In this document: piece after piece, positions 26,451 to 33,823 of the stretch | Layout: the number at the start of each line of letters is the position of its first letter | Position numbering within the stretch: position 1 is the stretch's first letter | Source: Cupriavidus sp. | Lineage (GTDB): Bacteria; Pseudomonadota; Gammaproteobacteria; Burkholderiales; Burkholderiaceae | Assembly (NCBI GenBank): GCA_031180665.1 | Contig: JAPSLP010000005.1 | Coordinates: 124,001 to 188,000 of the forward strand | Length of the DNA: 64,000 nucleotides | Direction: 5' to 3' | The notes under the pieces: generated by a model | Seen by the model: only the letters and a program-made list of their open reading frames with translations | The model's database searches: none | What the model was told of the DNA's origin: nothing | Position numbers and translations under genes: made by a program

Positions 26451-27788
26451 ATGAGCAACCTGATTCGCAATGCCCAGCGCGTCGCGCTGGCAGTCGGCGC
26501 GGCCGCCGCGCTGCTGGTGCCGGCGCTGCCGGCGCAGGCCCAGAGCGGCGAGCAGTTCATCGCGCTGCCGAGCTACCGGGTCGGGCCGTATGGCGCCAAC
26601 GGGCAGTCCTGGTACGGCGGCTTTATCGACTATCTGAACTACGTCAATCTGAAGGAGGGCGGTGTCAACGGCGTCAAGCTCAGCTGGGAAGAGTGCGAGA
26701 CCGAGTACAACAACGCCAAGGGCGTCGAATGCTATGAGCGCCTGAAGGGCAAGAACCCGACCACCAAGGGAACCGCCTACCATTCGATGTCGACCGGCAT
26801 CTCGTACGCGCTGGTCGACAAGACGGCGGCCGACAAGGTGCCGCTGGTGATGATGGGCTATGGCCGCACCGACGCGGTGGACGGCTCGGTGTTCCCCTAC
26901 GCCTTCCCGCTGGTGACGACCTACCAGATGCAGGTGTCGGCGATCGTCAAGTACCTGGCCGGCAAGAACGGCGGCTCGCTGGCCGGCAAGAAGATCGTCT
27001 ACCTGTACCACGACTCGGCCTATGGCAAGGAGCCGATCGTCGCGCTGCAGGCCGAGGCCAAGCTGGGCAAGTTCGACCTGGTCGAGATCCCGGTCGCGCA
27101 TCCGGGCAACGAGCAGGGCGCGCAATGGCTGCGCATCCGGCAGGAGCGGCCCGACTACGTGATCTTCTGGGGCTGGGGCGTGATGAACCAGACCGCGCTG
27201 AAGGCTGCGCAGAAGGTCGGCTATCCGCGCGACAAGATGATCGGCTCGTGGTGGGCCGGCTCCGAGGAAGACACCGTGCCGGCGGGCGACGCCGCCAAGG
27301 GCTACATGAGCGCGACCTGGAACGTGGCCGGCAAGGGCGTGCCGCTGATCGCCGATATCGAGAAGGTGGTCTACGGCGGGGGCAAGGGCAATATGCAGGA
27401 CCGCAACAAGATCGGCTCGGTGCTGTACAACCGCGGCGTGTCGGCGGCGGTGGTCACGGTCGAGGCGATCCGCGTGGCCCAGGCCAAGTTCGGCAAGGGC
27501 AAGCCGATGAGCGGCGAGCAGATGCGCTGGGCCTTCGAGAACCTGAACCTGACCAACGCGCGGCTGCAGCAGCTCGGCGCCACCGGCCTGCTGCCCGAGA
27601 TCAAGACCAGCTGCGAAAACCACGAGGGCTCGGGCAAGGTCAAGATCCAGCAATGGGACGGCGCCAAGTGGACCGTGGTGTCGGACTGGATCGAAGGCAA
27701 CAAGAGCCTGATCCACCCGCTGTTCAAGGCCAACGCGGCGCAGTACGCGAAGGAGAAGGGCATCACGCCGGCCTGCGCGAAGTCGTGA
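26451..27788 (+). CDS. periplasmic substrate-binding protein of the ABC transporter (LivK-like)
   Basis: A 445-residue protein with a signal peptide (residues 1 to about 31, ending ALPAQA) and a two-lobed type I periplasmic fold. It is longer than classic LivK (about 370), and resembles the binding proteins found with CoA ligases rather than those for leucine. WYGGFIDYLNYVN and KIVYLYHDSAYGKEPI are typical of this subgroup. It delivers the substrate to the LivH/LivM-type channel. The ATG at 26451 with GGAGA just upstream was chosen over a start at 26361, which would spoil the signal peptide. Confidence 0.9.
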   Translation: MSNLIRNAQRVALAVGAAAALLVPALPAQAQSGEQFIALPSYRVGPYGANGQSWYGGFIDYLNYVNLKEGGVNGVKLSWEECETEYNNAKGVECYERLKGKNPTTKGTAYHSMSTGISYALVDKTAADKVPLVMMGYGRTDAVDGSVFPYAFPLVTTYQMQVSAIVKYLAGKNGGSLAGKKIVYLYHDSAYGKEPIVALQAEAKLGKFDLVEIPVAHPGNEQGAQWLRIRQERPDYVIFWGWGVMNQTALKAAQKVGYPRDKMIGSWWAGSEEDTVPAGDAAKGYMSATWNVAGKGVPLIADIEKVVYGGGKGNMQDRNKIGSVLYNRGVSAAVVTVEAIRVAQAKFGKGKPMSGEQMRWAFENLNLTNARLQQLGATGLLPEIKTSCENHEGSGKVKIQQWDGAKWTVVSDWIEGNKSLIHPLFKANAAQYAKEKGITPACAKS

Positions 27789-27817
27789 TGCAGGCTAGGC
27801 GCTGAAATTTGGGCGGG

Positions 27818-27950
27818 TGTTCTCCCCTCTCCCGCATGCGGGAGAGGGGCGGGGGAGAGGGCAAGCGGCGGTGGATGGACCACCGCGGTTCGAAACCACC
27901 CCCCTCTCCCCGACCCTCTCCCCCTGAGGGGGAGAGGGAGAACACCCGTG
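27818..27950. repeat. pair of palindromic CCCTCTCCC...GGGAGAGGG repeats
   Basis: The first unit (about 27825-27870) is CCCCTCTCCCGCATGCGGGAG followed by AGGGGCGGGGGAGAGGGCAAG in direct continuation; read as separate pieces these form a strong hairpin plus a tail. The second (about 27899-27945) is in the opposite orientation with loop CTGA. Together they fill the gap between the binding-protein gene and the LivF-type gene and could attenuate transcription or protect the mRNA end. Confidence 0.75.
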
Positions 27951-27999
27951 GCCCGTCGATGCCAGATTCAACGCGTCGAACCCACTACCGAGGTCCACC

Positions 28000-28815
28000 A
28001 TGACCCTGCTGTCCATCAACAACATCGAAGTGATCTACGACCACGTGATCCTCGTGCTCAAGGGCGTGTCGCTGGACGTGCCCGAGGGCAGCATCGTGGC
28101 GCTGCTGGGCGCCAACGGGGCGGGCAAGACCACCACGCTGAAGGCGATCTCGAACCTGCTGCGCGCCGAGCGCGGCGACGTGACCAAGGGCTCGATCGAA
28201 TTCCGCGGTGCGCGCGTCGACCAGCTGACGCCCAACGATCTGGTCAAGCGCGGCGTGATCCAGGTGATGGAAGGCCGCCACTGCTTCGCCCACCTGACCA
28301 TCGAGGAAAACCTGCTGACCGGCGCCTATACGCGCGGGCTCTCGCGCGGCGAGACGCGCGACGAACTCGACAAGATCTACACCTACTTCCCGCGCCTGAA
28401 GACCCGGCGCAAGTCGCAGGCCGGCTATACCTCAGGCGGCGAGCAGCAGATGTGTGCGATCGGCCGGGCCATGATGGCCAAGCCGAACATGGTGCTGCTC
28501 GACGAGCCGTCGATGGGCCTGGCGCCGCAGATCGTCGAGGAGATCTTCGAGATCGTGCGCGACCTGAACCAGCGCGAGCGCGTCAGTTTCCTGCTGGCCG
28601 AGCAGAACACGATGGTCGCGCTGCGCTATGCCGACTACGGCTACATCCTCGAGAACGGCCGCGTGGTGATGGATGGTGCCGCCGAGGCGCTGCGCACCAA
28701 CGAGGACGTCAAGGAGTTCTACCTCGGCGTGGCCGCCAACGATGCCGAGGGCGGCGGACGCAAGTCGTTCCGCGACGTCAAGAGTTACCGCCGGCGCAAA
28801 CGCTGGCTCGCCTGA
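28000..28815 (+). CDS. branched-chain-type ABC transporter ATP-binding protein (LivF type)
   Basis: A 271-residue ATPase with Walker A GANGAGKTT, signature region SGGEQQMCAIGRAMMA, Walker B MVLLDEPSMGLAP and switch His replaced by the usual LivF form LLAEQNT. A C-terminal tail of about 30 basic residues (DVKSYRRRKRWLA) is unusual for LivF but is seen in this transporter subgroup. It partners the LivG-type ATPase. The intergenic repeats upstream mean it may be expressed at a different level from the binding protein. Confidence 0.9.
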   Translation: MTLLSINNIEVIYDHVILVLKGVSLDVPEGSIVALLGANGAGKTTTLKAISNLLRAERGDVTKGSIEFRGARVDQLTPNDLVKRGVIQVMEGRHCFAHLTIEENLLTGAYTRGLSRGETRDELDKIYTYFPRLKTRRKSQAGYTSGGEQQMCAIGRAMMAKPNMVLLDEPSMGLAPQIVEEIFEIVRDLNQRERVSFLLAEQNTMVALRYADYGYILENGRVVMDGAAEALRTNEDVKEFYLGVAANDAEGGGRKSFRDVKSYRRRKRWLA

Positions 28816-28937
28816 ACGGCGCACGGACCAGCGCGCGGACCGGCCGGCCCGCGCGTCGGTGGCGCCGACATCATGCCTTGCCCGGCCGCGGCCGTAACCC
28901 GTATCGCCCGGCACCCATCCTCACCGACATCCGTACC

Positions 28938-30185
28938 ATGTCCGAACACTTCGACGCTCTCGAGACGCGCGACCCCGCCGCGCGCGAACAGGCCCTGCTG
29001 GCCGCGCTGTCGCGCCAGGTCGCGCATGCCAGGACGCACGCGCCATACTTCGCGCAGGCGCTGCGCGATGTCGATCCGCAGGCGCTGACCTCGCGCGAGG
29101 CGCTGGCCGCGCTGCCGGTCACGCGCAAGGCGCAGCTGAGCGCGCTGCAGCAGGCCAGTGCCCCGCTGGGCGGGCTCAACGCGACGCCGCTCGGCGCGCT
29201 GCGCCATATCTTCCAGTCGCCGGGGCCGCTGCACGAGCCGGACGGCCACGGGCCGGACTGGTGGCGCACCGCGCGCGCCATGTACGCAGCGGGCTTTCGC
29301 CGCGGCGAGCTGGTCTACAACACCTTCTCCTACCACTTCACGCCGGCCGGCATGATGATGGAAACCGGCGCGCACCGGTTGGGCTGCTGCGTGTTCCCGG
29401 CCGGCGTCGGCCAGACCGAATCGCAGGTGCAGGCGCTCGCCATGCTGCGTCCGGCCGCCTACGCTGGCACGCCGTCGTTCCTGAAGATCCTGCTCGAGCG
29501 CGGCGCCGAACTCGGCCAGCCGTGCAGCCTGGCCAAGGCGCTGGTGTCGGGCGAGGCGATGCCGCCATCGCTGCGCGCCTGGTTCGTCGAGCGCGGCATC
29601 AAGGTGCACCAGATGTACGGCACCGCCGATGTCGGGCTGATCGCCTATGAAAGCGAGGGCGCCGACGGCTGGGTGGTCGACGAGGGCGTGCTGGTCGAGA
29701 TCGTCGAGCCGGGCGGCACGCGGCCGATGCCGGAGGGCGAGGTCGGCGAGGTGGTGGTCACGGTGCTGGGCAACGAGGACTATCCGCTGATCCGCTTCGG
29801 CACCGGCGACCTGTCCGCCGTCGTGCCGGGCTCGTCGACGACGCCGAGCCCCTGCGGGCGCACCAATATCCGGCTGCGCGGCTGGCTCGGCCGCGCCGAC
29901 CAGACCACCAAGGTCAAGGGAATGTTCGTCCATCCCGGCCAGATCGGCGAGGTGATGCGACGCCATCCGGAGCTGCGCGCGGTGCGCCTGGTCGTGACCG
30001 GCACGCCCGGCGCCGACGTGATGACGCTGCATTGCGACGCCACGCGGCAGGACACCGCGCTGGCCGATGCGATCACCGTGTCGATGCGCGACGTGATGCG
30101 CCTCAAGGGCGAGGTCAGGTTCGTGCCGGCCGGTTCGTTGCCGCAGGACGGCAAGGTCATCGAGGACGCGCGCAGCTACGACTGA
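28938..30185 (+). CDS. phenylacetate-CoA ligase-like enzyme (PaaK family)
   Basis: A 415-residue adenylate-forming protein of the PaaK/coenzyme F390 synthetase type. Landmarks are the N-terminal LPVTRKAQL, the middle YNTFSYHFTPAG, QMYGTADVGLIAYE and IRFGTGDLSA, and the C-terminal GRADQTTKVKGMFVHP. The family makes aryl-CoA thioesters such as phenylacetyl-CoA. It ends the transporter operon and is the second CoA ligase in it, which points to an aromatic or branched acid as the transported compound. That is inference: the residue pattern does not fix the substrate. Confidence 0.85.
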   Translation: MSEHFDALETRDPAAREQALLAALSRQVAHARTHAPYFAQALRDVDPQALTSREALAALPVTRKAQLSALQQASAPLGGLNATPLGALRHIFQSPGPLHEPDGHGPDWWRTARAMYAAGFRRGELVYNTFSYHFTPAGMMMETGAHRLGCCVFPAGVGQTESQVQALAMLRPAAYAGTPSFLKILLERGAELGQPCSLAKALVSGEAMPPSLRAWFVERGIKVHQMYGTADVGLIAYESEGADGWVVDEGVLVEIVEPGGTRPMPEGEVGEVVVTVLGNEDYPLIRFGTGDLSAVVPGSSTTPSPCGRTNIRLRGWLGRADQTTKVKGMFVHPGQIGEVMRRHPELRAVRLVVTGTPGADVMTLHCDATRQDTALADAITVSMRDVMRLKGEVRFVPAGSLPQDGKVIEDARSYD

Positions 30186-30219
30186 GCGCGTTCACGGCTG
30201 AGCGCGCTCAAGCACGCGT

Positions 30220-30642
30220 TCAGCGCCGCCGCGGCGGTTCCGGCTCGGTCGGCGACGCGGCCGATGCCGGCCCATAGCCGCCGCGCGGCCGTGTCGGCAG
30301 GTACAGCAGATAGGCGGTCGCCACGGCGCCCACCACCAGCAGCGCGATCGACAGTGCGGGCCGGGCGCGCAGCAGCCAGGCGGTGGTCGGCAGCGAGATC
30401 CACATCATCGCGATCGCCAGGATCTTGGCGCGCAGCGGGATGCTGCGATGGCGCTGCCAGTCGTGCACGATCGGCCCGAGCCGGGGATGGCTCATCAGCC
30501 AGTCATGGAAGCGTTCGGAACCGCGCGCGAAGCAGGCCGCCGCGAGCAGTACGAAGGGCGTGGCAGGCAGCACCGGCAGGAAGACGCCGAGCACCGCCAG
30601 CATCATGCAGACGATGCCCAGTGTGGCCCAGGCCGCGCGCAC
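30220..30642 (-). CDS. DUF454 (YbaN-type) inner-membrane protein
   Basis: A 140-residue protein with three or four hydrophobic segments and the DUF454 core GVFLPVLPATPFVLLAAACFARGSERF (quoted in parts: VFLPVLPATPFVLL and CFARGSERFHDWL). The function of the family is unknown. The C-terminus is Pro/Arg-rich and cytoplasmic. The only in-frame start is a GTG; an upstream reading frame lacks a usual start codon. It lies 99 bases downstream of the flavin oxidoreductase gene and may be co-transcribed. Confidence 0.8.
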   Translation of the reverse strand: MRAAWATLGIVCMMLAVLGVFLPVLPATPFVLLAAACFARGSERFHDWLMSHPRLGPIVHDWQRHRSIPLRAKILAIAMMWISLPTTAWLLRARPALSIALLVVGAVATAYLLYLPTRPRGGYGPASAASPTEPEPPRRR

Positions 30643-30741
30643 CAGGCGTTCGCGCCGGCTGCGCCGGACCTCGGCAATGACGACAGGGGGTTTATCCAGC
30701 GGGCAATCTCCAGCGGTCTGCAGCGGCGACCGCGTCCGCGG

Positions 30742-31719
30742 TCAGTTGACGGCGCACAGGCGCGCCTTGGCCGCATCGTACTCGGCCTTCATGCGCGCGA
30801 CAATCTCGCCGGCCGACTGGATCGCATCGATCTGCCCGACGCCCTGGCCGGCGCCCCAGATGTCCTTCCACGCCTTGGCCTTGGAGCTGCCGCTGGAGAA
30901 ATCCATCTTGCTCTTGTCGGCCTGCGGCAGGTTTTCCGGATCGAGCCCCGAATTGAGGATGCTCTCGCGGATGTAGTTGCCGTGCACGCCGGTAAACAGG
31001 TTGGTGTAGACGATGTCGGCGGCGGCCGCATCGGTGATCGACCGCTTGTACGACTCGCTGGCATGCGCTTCCTGCGAAGCGATGAAGCGCGTGCCGACAT
31101 AGGCGAAGTCCGCCCCCATCGCCTGCGCCGCCAGCACCGCGTCGCCGGTCGCGATCGAGCCCGACAGCGCGATAGGGCCGTCGAAGATGCGGCGCACTTC
31201 GCCGACCAGCGCGAACGGCGACAGCGTGCCGGCATGGCCGCCGGCCCCCGCTGCGACCAGGATCAGGCCGTCGACGCCGGCCTCGATCGCCTTCTCGGCA
31301 TGGCGCAGGTTGATCACATCGTGCAGCACGATGCCGCCATAGCTGTGCACCGCGTCGATCATCTCCTTGACCGGCGCGCGCAGCGAGGTGATGAAGATCG
31401 GCACCTTGTGCTCGACGCAGACGCGCACGTCCTGCTCCAGCCGCGCATTCGAGGCGTGCACGATCTGGTTGACCGCGATCGGGCCGATCGTCGCGTCGGG
31501 ATTGGCCGCGCGATACACCGCCAGTTCCTGCTGCATCTGCGTCAGCCATTCGTCGAGCAGTTCGGCGGGGCGCGCGTTCAGCGCCGGAAACGAACCGACG
31601 ATGCCCGCCTTGCATTGCGCCAGCACCAGTTCCGGATAGCTGACGATGAACATCGGCGACGCGATCACGGGCAGCGTCAGGTTCTGCAGGGCGGCAGGGA
31701 TATGTTTGGCGGCGGGCAT
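30742..31719 (-). CDS. nitronate monooxygenase-type FMN oxidoreductase
   Basis: A 325-residue TIM-barrel flavoprotein of the 2-nitropropane dioxygenase/nitronate monooxygenase family (NAD(P)H:quinone or enoyl-reductase relatives are possible). Seen: PVIASPMFIVSYPELV at the N-terminus, the FMN-phosphate segment around GAGGHAGTLSPFAL, and GSIATGDAVLAAQAMGADFAYVGTRF in two parts (GSIATGDAVLAAQAMGA, FAYVGTRF). It detoxifies alkyl nitronates or reduces a related compound in the cytoplasm. A consensus -10 overlapped by a palindrome lies upstream, so it is probably repressed by a TetR- or MarR-like protein encoded elsewhere. Confidence 0.85.
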   Translation of the reverse strand: MPAAKHIPAALQNLTLPVIASPMFIVSYPELVLAQCKAGIVGSFPALNARPAELLDEWLTQMQQELAVYRAANPDATIGPIAVNQIVHASNARLEQDVRVCVEHKVPIFITSLRAPVKEMIDAVHSYGGIVLHDVINLRHAEKAIEAGVDGLILVAAGAGGHAGTLSPFALVGEVRRIFDGPIALSGSIATGDAVLAAQAMGADFAYVGTRFIASQEAHASESYKRSITDAAAADIVYTNLFTGVHGNYIRESILNSGLDPENLPQADKSKMDFSSGSSKAKAWKDIWGAGQGVGQIDAIQSAGEIVARMKAEYDAAKARLCAVN

Positions 31720-31769
31720 GGTGTCTCCTTGACCACGGAAGCGGTGGCGATGCTTGGCATCGATGTTCT

Positions 31770-31788
31770 GAACGATCGTTCGATTATA
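31770..31788 (-). promoter_or_regulatory. -10 element with adjacent palindromic operator for the oxidoreductase gene
   Basis: On the minus strand a perfect TATAAT (plus-strand 31783-31788) is followed one base later by the 12-bp palindrome GAACGATCGTTC (31770-31781), about 50 bases before the start codon. A repressor of the TetR type bound here would cover the transcription start. No clear -35 is seen. Confidence 0.5.
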
Positions 31789-31850
31789 GGGACTTCCTTT
31801 GCGCGGACGTTATCGCGGCGTTAGAAGCCCGGGTCTAGCCGGAACGTAGC

Positions 31851-31895
31851 CCGAATCCACCCGAGTCCACCGGAATCCACCCGGATCCACCCGAA
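31851..31895. repeat. 10-bp tandem repeat (CCGAATCCAC type), four units
   Basis: Four consecutive 10-bp units differ by single bases: CCGAATCCAC, CCGAGTCCAC, CGGAATCCAC and CCGGATCCAC. They lie in the non-coding stretch 31789-31937. I see no gene there. Confidence 0.75.
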
Positions 31896-31937
31896 CCCCG
31901 CTCGACGCCGCCTGCCGCCCTTGCGCAGAACGCGAGC

Positions 31938-31966
31938 AAAAAAAAGCCCCGCGTCCGGGGCGGGGC
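31938..31966 (-). terminator. Rho-independent terminator
   Basis: On the minus strand GCCCCG...CGGGGC pairs around a short GC-rich loop and is followed by eight T residues (plus-strand A run 31938-31945). It lies two bases after the stop of a 20-codon frame and about 210 bases after the methyltransferase stop. Confidence 0.8.
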
Positions 31967-31968
31967 AA

Positions 31969-32031
31969 TTACCACGAAGACTGATACATCGACGGCGAGG
32001 CACCTGCCAATGCCGAAACCGTCAACGGCAT
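31969..32031 (-). CDS. possible 20-residue peptide immediately before a terminator
   Basis: ATG at 32031 (minus) opens a frame of 20 codons rich in Ser and Ala, ending Tyr-Gln-Ser-Ser-Trp and a TAA two bases before a strong intrinsic terminator. No Shine-Dalgarno site is obvious. The unit could equally be a short non-coding RNA or the 3' end of the methyltransferase transcript. The compact frame-then-terminator arrangement is the only evidence. Confidence 0.3.
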   Translation of the reverse strand: MPLTVSALAGASPSMYQSSW

Positions 32032-32109
32032 GGTAGAGGGGCAATATGACGATCCGGGGACGACCCGGTGACGTCTCGATGAAGCGGCCGGCCGCGCGTA
32101 CAACGCGGC

Positions 32110-32180
32110 GGGCTCATACGGGCTCATACGGGCTCATACGGGCTCGCACGGGCTCGCACGGGCCCGCACGGGCTCACACG
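32110..32180. repeat. 10-bp tandem repeat (GGGCTCATAC type), seven units, overlapping a gene end
   Basis: Seven 10-bp units run from 32110; the first three are identical (GGCTCATACG) and the later ones change to GGCTCGCACG or GGCCCGCACG. The last unit contains the stop codon of the methyltransferase gene (TCA at 32174-32176 on the plus strand). The stretch 32041-32109 holds nothing I recognise. Confidence 0.8.
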
Positions 32181-33376
32181 CGCTGCAGCAGCAGGCCCTT
32201 CAGATATTCGCCCTCGGGGAAGGCCGCCAGCATCGGATGGTCGGTGCCGGCCGACAGCCGCCGCAGGATGCGCGCATCGACGCGCGCGTCGGTGGCGGCG
32301 CCGGCCACGATCTTGTGGAACAGTTCCATGCCGATCGCGCCGGAGCACGAGTAGGTGAACAGCAGCCCGCCCGGCCGCAGCAGCTGCATGCCGACCAGAT
32401 TGATTTCCTTGTAGGCGCGCGCGGCGCGGTCGATATGCTGGGCCGACGGCGCGAATTTCGGCGGGTCCAGCACGATCAGGTCGAACTGGCGCCCCTCGGC
32501 GCGGAACTGGCGCAGCGACTTGAAGACGTCGGCGTCGAGCCAGGTGGCACGGCCCGCATCGTAGCCGTTGAGCGCGACATTGCCCTCGGCGACCTTCAGT
32601 GCGTCACCGGACGAGTCGATCGATACCACCGAGGCCGCGCCGCCGCGCAGCGCCGCCAGCGAGAAACCGCCGGTGTAGCAGAAGCAGTTCAGTACCTCGC
32701 GCCCCTCGGCGAGGTCGCCGACCAGCTTGCGGTTGTCGCGCTGGTCCACATAGAAGCCGGTCTTGTGGCCGTTGCGCACGTCGACGTAGTAGCGCACGCC
32801 GTGTTCGGTAACCGACAGCTCGGGGTCGGGCTCGGCGCCGGCCAGCACGCCGGTCACCAGCTCCAGCCCCTCGCGCTCGCGCACCGCGGCGTCGGAGCGC
32901 TCGTAGACGTTGGGGCAGCCGGTCTCGCGGATCAGCGCCTGCACGATCGCGTCCTTCCACTGCTCGACGCCGGCGGCGTTGAACTGGCAGACCAATTGCG
33001 CGCGCTCGGCGCCACGGCCGGCGCCGTAGTAGTCCACCACCAGCCCGGGCAGCCGGTCGGCCTCGCCGAACACGAGCCGCACCGCGTCGCTGTCGCTGAC
33101 CCATTGGCGGCGATGCGCCACCGCGGTGGCCACGCGGCGCTTGATCAGCGCATGGTCGACCGGCTCGTTCTCGTCGAAGGTCCACACCCGCGCGCGGATC
33201 TGCGAGTGCGGGCTGTAGGCCGCCTTGGCGAGGAAGCGGCCGTCGGCGGCGCGCACCGTGATGGTGGCGCCGGGTTCGGCGCGGCCCTCGACGCGGTCGA
33301 TGCCGGTTGCATAGATCCAGGGATGGCGGCGCAGCAGGGACTTTTCCTTGCCGGGCTTCAGGGTCAGGGTATTCAT
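32174..33376 (-). CDS. class I rRNA methyltransferase, RlmI-type
   Basis: A 400-residue protein with an N-terminal PUA RNA-binding domain (from LKPGKEKSLLRRHPWIYATGI), a central EEHEE-like domain and a C-terminal SAM-binding Rossmann domain (VLNCFCYTGGFSLAAL, then LIVLDPPKFAP). The motif DPPKF and the following Cys in YSCSG are typical of the RlmI/RlmK-like enzymes that methylate a cytosine of 23S rRNA. Target site by analogy only. Its 3' end runs into a tandem repeat. A palindromic repeat separates it from the DUF493 gene upstream. Confidence 0.88.
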   Translation of the reverse strand: MNTLTLKPGKEKSLLRRHPWIYATGIDRVEGRAEPGATITVRAADGRFLAKAAYSPHSQIRARVWTFDENEPVDHALIKRRVATAVAHRRQWVSDSDAVRLVFGEADRLPGLVVDYYGAGRGAERAQLVCQFNAAGVEQWKDAIVQALIRETGCPNVYERSDAAVREREGLELVTGVLAGAEPDPELSVTEHGVRYYVDVRNGHKTGFYVDQRDNRKLVGDLAEGREVLNCFCYTGGFSLAALRGGAASVVSIDSSGDALKVAEGNVALNGYDAGRATWLDADVFKSLRQFRAEGRQFDLIVLDPPKFAPSAQHIDRAARAYKEINLVGMQLLRPGGLLFTYSCSGAIGMELFHKIVAGAATDARVDARILRRLSAGTDHPMLAAFPEGEYLKGLLLQRV

Positions 33377-33435
33377 GATTCAGAGCAGGGAGGCCGCGCA
33401 TCGGCGACCTTCGGATTCACCGCGCGGGGTGATTC

Positions 33436-33480
33436 CCCTTTCCCGCTTGCGGGAGAGGGGCCGGGGGAGAGGGCAAGCAG
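33436..33480. repeat. palindromic CCCTTTCCCGC...GCGGGAGAGGG repeat
   Basis: CCCCTTTCCCGCTTGCGGGAG pairs across a short loop, followed by the family tail GGGGGAGAGGGCAAGC. A second small hairpin (GCCGGCGAAAGCCGGC) follows at about 33483-33498. The unit lies between the DUF493 and methyltransferase genes and could serve as a terminator-like structure. Confidence 0.7.
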
Positions 33481-33509
33481 CGCCGGCGAAAGCCGGCGTT
33501 CGCGTCGCC

Positions 33510-33800
33510 TTACAGCACCACCTTGACCATCGGATGCGCGGTCAGCGCGCGATACAGGTCGTCGAGCTGCTCGCGGCTGGTGACCCAGACGGTCACGGTC
33601 AGGCCCAGATAGTTGCCGTTGCGCGAAGGGCGCATCTCCATCTTGCCGGCATGAAAACCCGGGTCGAATTCCTGCACCAGCGTGACGATGGCCTCGGCGA
33701 AGCCGTCCTGCATCGCGCCCATCACCTTGATGGGGAAATCGCTCGGGTATTCGATCAGCGAAGGCTGGTCGCGCCCGTTGTCGGTGTTGTCGGCGCTCAT
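33510..33800 (-). CDS. DUF493 (YbeD-type) protein
   Basis: A 96-residue ACT-like protein (PSDFPIKVMG, FDPGFHAGKM, NYLGLTVTVWV and the final MVKVVL) of the YbeD/DUF493 family. YbeD is thought to be a small regulatory domain linked to lipoate or cell-wall genes; its function is unproven. The start at 33800 follows GAGGAGG, in preference to an in-frame ATG at 33842 inside the upstream gene. It lies 23 bases after dacC, the usual order, although the lipB and lipA genes that often follow are absent here. Confidence 0.88.
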   Translation of the reverse strand: MSADNTDNGRDQPSLIEYPSDFPIKVMGAMQDGFAEAIVTLVQEFDPGFHAGKMEMRPSRNGNYLGLTVTVWVTSREQLDDLYRALTAHPMVKVVL

Positions 33801-33823
33801 GGCGGCGGCCTCCTCGTTGCTTG

